Assembly: GCA_001603765.1 (NCBI GenBank)
Contig: LUZV01000224.1
Coordinates: 1 to 5,911 of the forward strand
Origin: Anaerolineales bacterium Chloro_02
Lineage (GTDB): Bacteria; Chloroflexota; Anaerolineae; Anaerolineales; Anaerolineaceae
Direction: 5' to 3'
DNA: 5,911 bases
A program made the translations under genes and the position numbers. Each line of letters begins with the position of its first letter. Position 1 is the stretch's first letter. Below, piece by piece: positions 1 through 5,347 of this stretch. The notes under the pieces are model-generated. The model worked only from the letters and a program-made list of their open reading frames with translations, did no database searches and was not told the DNA's origin.

Positions 1-547
1 TGATCCGAAAACGACCCGGGGTGTCGTAGAGATAAGGCATGACATGTTCGCGTTCAAAAGGCTCAGCGGCTTCTTGCCAGGCGCGTTCCAGCGCGGCAAA
101 CGCGCAAACTTCCGTATCCATGCCGATAGGGGTTGTGCGCCTGAACGGCGGCGGCAGACGATTGGCGGTGAAATCGGCGCAGGTCTGATGAAAATGAGCG
201 ATGGTGCGGTCAATCTCCTGTGGGTCGATCATCGGACAATCTGCTGTCAGCCTCACAATCACATCCGCGCCGCAAGACTTAGCTGCCTGATAGTAGCGAT
301 CCAGCACGTCAAACAAGTCCCCTCGAAAACAAGGGATGCCGGATTCTTCGCAAAATGCCGCGATTGGTTCATCGCTGAGGTCTGTAGTGGTTGCCACCAT
401 CACCTCATCCACTAGCCTGGCGCGCCTCGCGCGGGAAATAACCCGCGCAAGCATTGTTTTGCTCCCCACCAGGCGCAGCACTTTGCCCGGTAAGCGCGAA
501 GAGCTCATACGCGCCTGGATGATCGCAACTGTTTTAGGGTCGCTCAT
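1..547 (-). CDS. spsF: SpsF-type nucleotide-sugar cytidylyltransferase, 3' end cut by window edge
   Basis: Reading right to left from ATG 547-545 gives 182 codons with no stop before the window edge, so the C-terminal part is missing (the family is usually about 240-250 residues). The protein opens with the SpsF signature IIQARMSSSRLPGKVL (residues 9-24), the nucleotide-binding loop of this GT-A-fold group. It continues with GDLFDVLDRYYQAAK (76-90), RLTADCPMIDP (99-109) and REHVMPYLYDTPGRFRI near the cut. Family knowledge: SpsF-like proteins occur with NeuB-like synthases in spore-coat and surface-polysaccharide loci and are thought to activate the acidic sugar with CTP in the cytoplasm. The sequence does not show the NeuA/PseF-type IPARxGSKxI loop. 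The start is set by a GGAG four bases upstream; an earlier ATG at 557 is in another frame and stops after seven codons. The gene starts 9 bases after the lipoprotein stop codon. The family is confident; the exact substrate is inferred from neighbours. Confidence 0.88.
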   Translation of the reverse strand, partial: MSDPKTVAIIQARMSSSRLPGKVLRLVGSKTMLARVISRARRARLVDEVMVATTTDLSDEPIAAFCEESGIPCFRGDLFDVLDRYYQAAKSCGADVIVRLTADCPMIDPQEIDRTIAHFHQTCADFTANRLPPPFRRTTPIGMDTEVCAFAALERAWQEAAEPFEREHVMPYLYDTPGRFRI

Positions 548-548
548 G

Positions 549-555
549 CCTCTCC
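549..555 (-). promoter_or_regulatory. Ribosome binding site of the SpsF-type gene
   Basis: GGAGAGG lies just before ATG 547-545, with the GGAG core four bases from the start. It occupies the 9-base gap after the lipoprotein stop codon. It supports the 547 start over the out-of-frame ATG at 557, which itself overlaps the upstream TAA and leads to a stop almost at once. Confidence 0.6.
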
Positions 556-556
556 A

Positions 557-1204
557 TTAAGGTGTGGGCTGGACAGCGTCGATCTGAATGGAGCCAACAC
601 TGAGCTCATAGTTAGACATCTCAGCCGCAAGGTTTGCTGGGGTGGTCAGAAACAATACCAGCCAGAGGTAATTAGCTTCCTTAAATAAGTATGCCGCCCA
701 GGCGGTCGAATCCTTTGAATAACTCAGGCGGGTTACGCTGCGTCCGCCAAGATTGATTGAGTCGCTATCCACCAGTGTGGAGTCGTTTCCGAGCACCTTT
801 TCGAGCCCAAGGGTGATCATGCTGACTGGCAGTTTCGCGAACGTTTTATTACGCACCACAACCAACCGGGTTGGATAGACCGCGGCGGTTCCGCTATCGT
901 ACCCATACCAACCGATATTACCTTCGATGCTGTTCACGAGGCTAGCAAGCGGTCCCGAATCGCTGCCCAGAACTTCTTTGATGGATTCAATAATAGAAGG
1001 TAAGGTGCTTTCGATGTCTTCCGCGACATAAGTGGGAGGCAGCATAATTTGCATACCCTTGCCATAATAGAGCTGCATGCCGGTGTCCGGTGTGGGCGTG
1101 GGGAGTTCTGGCGTGCTCTTGCTGGCGCGCCCAAAGAATGGCAGGCTGCAGGAGGCTGTAACCAATACCAAAACCATAAGGATGAGTATCGTTTTGTTTT
1201 TCAT
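557..1204 (-). CDS. Small lipoprotein of unknown function inside the glycan operon
   Basis: The protein has 215 residues. It begins MKNK, followed by a hydrophobic stretch (5-17) and then TASC, with Cys19 as the likely lipidated residue. This predicts export and membrane anchoring by signal peptidase II processing. The -3 residue is Thr, weaker than the usual Leu. A Pro/Thr-rich spacer (TPELPTPTPDT, 31-41) separates the anchor from a globular domain of about 170 residues. The pattern of the domain (GMQIMLPPTYV near its start; a strand-rich end with YLWLVLFLTTPANLAAEMSNYELSVGSIQI, hidden in pieces over 179-208) is reminiscent of PsbP/DcrB-like folds, but I cannot confirm that. An upstream in-frame start at 1243 would add 13 residues before the signal peptide and lacks sense; the 1204 ATG has a good Shine-Dalgarno and overlaps the previous stop as TAATG. 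No enzymatic motif is seen. Its role in the sugar pathway is unknown. Confidence 0.75.
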   Translation of the reverse strand: MKNKTILILMVLVLVTASCSLPFFGRASKSTPELPTPTPDTGMQLYYGKGMQIMLPPTYVAEDIESTLPSIIESIKEVLGSDSGPLASLVNSIEGNIGWYGYDSGTAAVYPTRLVVVRNKTFAKLPVSMITLGLEKVLGNDSTLVDSDSINLGGRSVTRLSYSKDSTAWAAYLFKEANYLWLVLFLTTPANLAAEMSNYELSVGSIQIDAVQPTP

Positions 1205-2316
1205 TATGACCGTCCTTTCGAGGAGATCAAGGATTGTTCCCAACAGAGGAACAGTAATTGTTTGTTGCGCTGCCAGTCGGCATATTTCTCCGCATGCGCT
1301 CTGGCACGCTTGCCGGCAGCGGGTAGATCGAACGTGGGGATTTGTGAAAGAACCTCCGCCAAATGCTCCACGCTGCCATCCGGGAACAACCAGCCCGTCT
1401 GACCATTAGCAATCCATTCCGCATTGGCGGGGATGTCTGAAGCGATGGTAGGCAGCCCGCAAGCCATGGCTTCCATCAGAGAAACCGAAGAGCCGTCCAC
1501 ATTACTCGGGGTGACATACACGTCAGCCGCGCCGTAGAAAGTAAGCAAGTCCTGGTTGGGCACGCGCCCGCCCAGAAAAACCTTGTCCACAAGCTGTTCC
1601 TCTTCCAGGATCGCCAGCAACTGCTCGCGCTGACTGCCGTCTCCGAGTAAAATCAGCCGCAAATCGTGGTCTTGTTTGGCTGCCTGCGCGAACGCCTTGA
1701 GCAGCACGTCCACCCCATAGTTGGGTTCCCAGCTGCGCAGGCAAAGCAGCACACGCTTATCACCCCAACCCTGACGTTCGCGCCAGACTGCGCCGCGGAT
1801 GCGTGCCGCGACGGGCGTGAAATAGTTCAGGTCCACTCCCCAGGGGAAGATGCAAATTTTGTTGTGATCAAAACCAAGCTGAACTGCCTTCGCGGCAGAG
1901 CAGTGCGCGTCTGTGATCAGGCGCGTGGAGTGCCCAAGCGCAAAGCGGGCTTTTTCGGTGGCATCCGGGTTGACCAGTACGTCGTGCATCAGGTCAAAAC
2001 CCCAACTCATGCTCAACAGCGGCGAAAACCCGGTTCGAGCAACCAAAAAAGCAAGATCATGAAGCGGTCCTGCGTGTACCAGATCGGGGCGAACGGCGTT
2101 CAACAGATCGGTCAGGTCATCTGTAAGGCGCGGGATTTCCATTTCGGAGAGAAGCCCATCCGTGCCAGCCCAATCCAAAGCCGGAACTCCCGCGGGCGTG
2201 TGATATTCCCCCCGGTTGAGGCGCAGCACAAAGCCTTCATGCCCGCTCTCAGCGAGGGCTGCTATGAACCGCTGATCGTGCACCGAATCGGCGCGCGTGA
2301 AGTACAAAATGCGCAT
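1204..2316 (-). CDS. GT4-family glycosyltransferase (GT-B fold)
   Basis: This 370-residue protein has the two-domain GT-B layout. The N-terminal half (about 1-165) starts MRILYFTRAD and ends with IFPWGVDLNYF (156-166), the usual GT4 hinge motif. The C-terminal half has VLLCLRSWEPNYGVDVLLKAF (189-209, split by a typical basic/Trp loop), LILLGDG (221-227), a donor-site stretch from VFLGGRVP (246-253), and SVSLMEAMACGLPTIASDIP (277-296). The EX7E motif appears as Asp274-x7-Glu282, a variant seen in some GT4 groups. No transmembrane segment is evident, so it probably acts at the cytoplasmic face on a lipid-linked acceptor. Its ATG follows the synthase stop by six bases, and its Shine-Dalgarno GGAA overlaps that stop. 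Its own TAA overlaps the lipoprotein ATG. Donor and acceptor cannot be told from sequence. GT4 donors are normally nucleotide sugars with retained configuration; I see no basis for calling it a CMP-nonulosonate transferase. Confidence 0.9.
   Translation of the reverse strand: MRILYFTRADSVHDQRFIAALAESGHEGFVLRLNRGEYHTPAGVPALDWAGTDGLLSEMEIPRLTDDLTDLLNAVRPDLVHAGPLHDLAFLVARTGFSPLLSMSWGFDLMHDVLVNPDATEKARFALGHSTRLITDAHCSAAKAVQLGFDHNKICIFPWGVDLNYFTPVAARIRGAVWRERQGWGDKRVLLCLRSWEPNYGVDVLLKAFAQAAKQDHDLRLILLGDGSQREQLLAILEEEQLVDKVFLGGRVPNQDLLTFYGAADVYVTPSNVDGSSVSLMEAMACGLPTIASDIPANAEWIANGQTGWLFPDGSVEHLAEVLSQIPTFDLPAAGKRARAHAEKYADWQRNKQLLFLCWEQSLISSKGRS
1213..1218 (-). promoter_or_regulatory. Ribosome binding site deciding the lipoprotein start
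   Basis: AAAGGA sits eight bases upstream of ATG 1204-1202, inside the last codons of the glycosyltransferase gene. It favours this start, which puts the hydrophobic signal sequence at the very N-terminus, over the longer in-frame alternative at 1243. Confidence 0.6.
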
Positions 2317-2322
2317 CTGTTC

Positions 2323-3387
2323 CTATCCAAGCTGCGTCCAGCGTAATTCCTGACCGGCAGGGATATCCACGCGGGCGGTGAGCCCAACAACCAGATCGAT
2401 GTCATAAGGCATAATGGCTCCCGGCGTGGCAGGGCGCAAAACGTCAATCATTTCGCGGGTCAGTACCTGCCCGGCCTGAATATCCTGCCCGGCGCGCAAA
2501 CAGCGGCGCTGCACAACAACGGTGTCGTGCTCATTTTCGGCAATCACTTTGTTCGCGGAGCCCATCGAACGCTCCAATTGGCGTGTGGCTTTGACCATCT
2601 CAGCCCAGCTGGCGGGGTTCATGGCAAAAGCGTGATCGGGACCTTCACGGTGGTTGTCATCGGTGAAGTGCTTCTCAACCACGCGCGCGCCCAACGCCAC
2701 AGCGCCGAGCACAGTAGCATGACCATGCGTGTGATCACTCAGACCCAGGATGAGGTCTGGCCACATCATGCGGTACGTTTTCAGCACGTTTAGATGAATG
2801 CTGTCGAAGTTGCCGTCCGCCGCGGTGTAGTTGGTGTTGCACTGCATCAGCACCAGTTGCGGGTTCACCGGCAAAATAGCGTCCACCGCCCGCTGCACGT
2901 CCCCAATGGTGGAAGCGCCCGTAGCCAGAAGCACAGGCTTGCCCTTGCGCGCCATGCGCAGGCAAGCTTCAATCCAGGTGATGTCGCCCGAGCCGATTTT
3001 ATAGGCGGGCACGAAGGGGTCAAGCATATCGATCGCGTCAAAGTCATAGGGAGCGGAAAAATAGGTGATGCCAACCTTATCGCACTCTTCTTTCAAAATC
3101 GGGGTCCATTCAAAAGGCACGGAGGCTTCATCGTAAACCTGGGTGACAGTTTTTTTCCACTTTGCCTGGTGCGAAACCTGGGCGTTCATATGGCTGAAAC
3201 CGTAATCCGAAACAATTTCCGGACCGCGGAAGTTTTGGAACTTGGCGGCATCCGCGCCAGCCTCGGCGGCGAGGTGGATCAGGCGCAAGGCGCGCTCAAG
3301 GCTGCCGTCGTGATTAGCGGCAATGTCGGCAATGAACCAGGTGGGGTGATTGTCTCCTATCAGGGTGTTACCAATTTTGAGTTCCAT
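2323..3387 (-). CDS. neuB: NeuB-family nonulosonic acid synthase (sialic/pseudaminic/legionaminic-like)
   Basis: This 354-residue protein, the normal family length, condenses phosphoenolpyruvate with a free 2-acylamino hexose to give a nonulosonic acid. Residues about 15-275 form the TIM barrel: IADIAANHDGSL (19-30), AGADAAKFQ (43-51), YKIGSGDI (129-136), LLATGAST (153-160), LGLSDHTHG (214-222) and VVEKHFT (236-242). His219 and His240 match the metal-binding histidines of Neisseria NeuB. After a linker, residues about 290-354 form the SAF (antifreeze-like) domain, with RRCLRAGQDIQAGQVLT (294-310) and Arg318 in LRPATPG. That Arg matches the substrate-binding Arg contributed by the partner subunit in NeuB dimers. 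Asp21 stands where Neisseria NeuB has the active-site Glu25. The strong GGAGGA Shine-Dalgarno fixes the start. Position after pseB and a reductase suggests a 6-deoxy substrate, not ManNAc. NeuB, PseI and LegI cannot be separated with confidence by eye. Confidence 0.95.
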   Translation of the reverse strand: MELKIGNTLIGDNHPTWFIADIAANHDGSLERALRLIHLAAEAGADAAKFQNFRGPEIVSDYGFSHMNAQVSHQAKWKKTVTQVYDEASVPFEWTPILKEECDKVGITYFSAPYDFDAIDMLDPFVPAYKIGSGDITWIEACLRMARKGKPVLLATGASTIGDVQRAVDAILPVNPQLVLMQCNTNYTAADGNFDSIHLNVLKTYRMMWPDLILGLSDHTHGHATVLGAVALGARVVEKHFTDDNHREGPDHAFAMNPASWAEMVKATRQLERSMGSANKVIAENEHDTVVVQRRCLRAGQDIQAGQVLTREMIDVLRPATPGAIMPYDIDLVVGLTARVDIPAGQELRWTQLG

Positions 3388-3390
3388 GTG

Positions 3391-3396
3391 TCCTCC
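3391..3396 (-). promoter_or_regulatory. Strong ribosome binding site of the synthase gene
   Basis: GGAGGA, nearly perfectly complementary to the 16S rRNA tail, lies three bases before ATG 3387-3385 in the 11-base gap after the reductase stop codon. It fixes the synthase start. Confidence 0.65.
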
Positions 3397-3398
3397 GA

Positions 3399-4319
3399 TT
3401 ATTGATTAAATGATAACAATTTCTGGCGTAAACCAGAAGAATATTCGCTATGCAGCGTCCGCAAGCCTTCCTCAACCTTCGGCAGAGGTTTTCCCAAAGC
3501 TGCCTGCAGCTTTTGCGTGTTCATGCTCAGGTTAAGCGACCGGCGGGCGGTGAGGCCTGAGTTGAGCGCCGAGATCGGTTGGATCAAACCGGCATCCAGC
3601 CCAAACTCTTTCGCCAGGCGCGTGCCAAAGTCAAATTTGCTTAAGCTCTCAGGCGCGAAGACGTGATAAATGCCGCAGAGCCGTTCCCGCAGCATGTCCA
3701 AAAGCGCCTCCGCCAGGTGTGATACATAAAGCGGCGAGAAAAACATGTCCGTGAAGCCGTTCACCTGTTTGCCGGCGGACAAGTTGTTATAGAAAAATTC
3801 TGCCAGGCTGCGCGCTCCATCAGGCGACCAGCCGTAAAAGACCACGCGGGCAATCGCGGCGTCGGGATTGGCGTCAGCAACGGCTCGTTCACCAGCCAAT
3901 TTGCTGGAGGCGTAGGTGTTGAGCGGGTTAGGCGCGTCGGTCTCGCTGTATTGTCCTTTTGTTCCGTCAAAAACAGCATCCGTTGAAACCTGAACCATTG
4001 GCACTTTAGCCCGCCATGCCATCCGCGCCAGTTCGCCAGGGGCTTCGGCATTCACGCGAAAAGCCTGCTCAGGCTGTTTCTCAGCGGTGTCCACATTTGC
4101 CTGCGCGGCACAGTTAATCAGCGCGTCCGGCTGGGCGGACTCGAAAGCCCGCGCCAGGTCTTGCTGGCTGGCAAAGTCCACCGCCCGGGTCTCAAAAGGC
4201 GCGCCCGTCAGAGGGCGGGAGTTCGTCCAGCCCAACACTTCATAGCCCATAGACTGGGCAAGAAGGGCTAAGTTCGCGCCCAGCATACCGCTGGCACCGG
4301 TGACGAGCAGACGCGTCAT
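3399..4319 (-). CDS. RmlD-like NAD(P)-dependent sugar reductase (extended SDR)
   Basis: This 306-residue protein matches dTDP-4-dehydrorhamnose reductase (RmlD) family length and layout. It has a Rossmann dinucleotide loop TGASGMLG (7-14), NCAAQANVDTAE (69-80), the RmlD-like N-A-P stretch (90-94), catalytic STD (112-114), and Tyr136-x3-Lys140 in YASSK. It ends with the substrate-side C-terminus ARRSLNLSMNTQKL (258-271), and LPKVEEGL (279-286) as in RmlD. Such enzymes reduce a 4-keto nucleotide sugar to the 4-hydroxy form in the cytoplasm. Its ATG overlaps the pseB stop by one base (TAATG), implying translational coupling. I infer that it reduces the PseB product UDP-2-acetamido-2,6-dideoxy-L-arabino-hexos-4-ulose, in the place normally taken by the aminotransferase PseC. 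No RmlA, RmlB or RmlC is in the window, which argues against rhamnose. An alternative is a FnlB/CapF-like role in an L-FucNAc or related branch. Confidence 0.9.
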   Translation of the reverse strand: MTRLLVTGASGMLGANLALLAQSMGYEVLGWTNSRPLTGAPFETRAVDFASQQDLARAFESAQPDALINCAAQANVDTAEKQPEQAFRVNAEAPGELARMAWRAKVPMVQVSTDAVFDGTKGQYSETDAPNPLNTYASSKLAGERAVADANPDAAIARVVFYGWSPDGARSLAEFFYNNLSAGKQVNGFTDMFFSPLYVSHLAEALLDMLRERLCGIYHVFAPESLSKFDFGTRLAKEFGLDAGLIQPISALNSGLTARRSLNLSMNTQKLQAALGKPLPKVEEGLRTLHSEYSSGLRQKLLSFNQ

Positions 4320-5332
4320 TATTTCTTCGATTCCGCCGCCAGTTCGGCTTCGATCGGCTTGATGATGGCGTTGATACCGTCAATATCTAGCCATTCGGTG
4401 TTGTTAGCGCTGGTGTAGGTGAACCCATCCGGCAGCGCGCGCCCCTGCCGCGCCCACGCGTGACCAAACCACAGCGGTTCACCAGCCGGCTGCACCACAA
4501 ACATATCATCCAGCTCCACGGTGGTGCGAGCTTCATCCTCCGAGATCAGCGACTCGTGCAGTTTCTCGCCAGGACGGATGCCAATGACGCGGATTTCCGC
4601 CTCCGGGGCCATCGCTTTGGCGAGGTCAACCATCTTCATGCTGGGAATCTTAGGCACAAACAGCTCACCGCCTTGCATTTGTTCAATGCAGCGGATCACA
4701 AAGCGCGCCCCCTGTTCCAGGGAAATCCAAAACCGTGTCATTCGGTCGTCCGTAATCGTCAGGACGCCGCTTTGACGCTGTTTAATGAATAAAGGCACAA
4801 CCGAACCGCGCGAGCCGACCACGTTGCCGTAGCGCGTGCAGGAAATTCGCGTGTTGCGCCCGCCGGCATAAGCGTTGCTCTGAACCATAAGTTTTTCGGC
4901 AGCCAGCTTGGTCGCGCCGTAAAGGTTAACCGGGTTGACCGCTTTGTCGGTGGAAAGCGCCATAACCTTGCTGACGCCGTTCTCGATCGCCGCCTCAATT
5001 ACGTTGCTCGAGCCAAGGATGTTGGTTTTGATCGCTTCCATCGGGTTGTATTCACAAGCCGGTACCTGCTTTAGGGCGGCGGTGTGCACCACAATGTCCA
5101 CGCCATAAAAAGCGCGGGAAAGGCGTTCACGGTCGCGCACATCGCCAATAAAGTAGCGAATCGAAGGATGGTCAAAACCACCGGTCGCGCGCATTTCGTG
5201 CTGTTTCAGTTCATCCCGGCTGAAAACGATTATTTTAGAAGGATGATATTCGTCCAACATCAGACGAATGAACTTCTTGCCAAATGATCCGGTACCGCCG
5301 GTAACTAACACAACTTTGTTCTGCCAATCCAT
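4319..5332 (-). CDS. pseB: UDP-GlcNAc 4,6-dehydratase (inverting), PseB
   Basis: This 337-residue protein, the usual PseB length, is an extended short-chain dehydrogenase. It carries the NADP-binding loop TGGTGSFG (11-18), SRDELKQHEM (38-47, typical of the PseB/FlaA1 group), GDVRDRERL (63-71), HTAALKQVPACEYNP (83-97), and the catalytic run STDKAVNPVNLYGATK (127-142). In that run Asp129, Lys130 and Tyr138 take the roles of the H. pylori FlaA1 catalytic triad, and Lys142 completes YxxxK. PGEKLHESL (254-262) and DDRMTRFWI (195-203) are further hallmarks. Family knowledge: PseB converts UDP-GlcNAc into UDP-2-acetamido-2,6-dideoxy-beta-L-arabino-hexos-4-ulose, the first step to pseudaminic acid, soluble in the cytoplasm. 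An AAGGAG sits five bases before the ATG, in a 15-base gap after the methyltransferase. The TAA stop overlaps the reductase ATG. The soluble size and absence of N-terminal membrane helices exclude the large CapD/FlmA membrane type. Confidence 0.95.
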   Translation of the reverse strand: MDWQNKVVLVTGGTGSFGKKFIRLMLDEYHPSKIIVFSRDELKQHEMRATGGFDHPSIRYFIGDVRDRERLSRAFYGVDIVVHTAALKQVPACEYNPMEAIKTNILGSSNVIEAAIENGVSKVMALSTDKAVNPVNLYGATKLAAEKLMVQSNAYAGGRNTRISCTRYGNVVGSRGSVVPLFIKQRQSGVLTITDDRMTRFWISLEQGARFVIRCIEQMQGGELFVPKIPSMKMVDLAKAMAPEAEIRVIGIRPGEKLHESLISEDEARTTVELDDMFVVQPAGEPLWFGHAWARQGRALPDGFTYTSANNTEWLDIDGINAIIKPIEAELAAESKK

Positions 5333-5337
5333 GCTTT

Positions 5338-5343
5338 CTCCTT
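5338..5343 (-). promoter_or_regulatory. Ribosome binding site of pseB
   Basis: AAGGAG stands five bases before ATG 5332-5330, in the short gap after the methyltransferase TAG. It supports this start and suggests strong independent initiation at pseB. Confidence 0.65.
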
Positions 5344-5347
5344 ATCG

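Noticed and set aside
44..415. Plus-strand open frame at the left edge (123 codons)
   Set aside because: The opposite strand encodes unmistakable SpsF motifs through the same bases.
429..448. Perfect 7-base GC-rich inverted repeat with a 6-base loop (GCGCGGG/CCCGCGC)
   Set aside because: It falls inside the conserved part of the SpsF-type coding sequence, has no U-run, and encodes ordinary Arg/Ala residues; probably chance, not a terminator.
1205..1243. Longer lipoprotein start at 1243
   Set aside because: It would put 13 polar residues ahead of the signal peptide and deepen the overlap with the glycosyltransferase; the 1204 ATG has a better Shine-Dalgarno and position.
1666..2346. Long plus-strand open frame (226 codons)
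   Set aside because: It lies fully antisense to the glycosyltransferase and synthase end, and its translation has no recognisable domain, whereas the minus strand carries clear GT4 motifs.
2794..3405. Long plus-strand open frame (203 codons)
   Set aside because: It is antisense to the conserved NeuB-type synthase; no family motif and no good start context. It arises from the codon bias of the real gene.
3399..4319. Dedicated dTDP-rhamnose pathway (RmlD)
   Set aside because: Family resemblance is clear, but no RmlA, RmlB or RmlC is present and the gene is coupled to pseB, so a rhamnose role is less likely than reduction of the PseB product.
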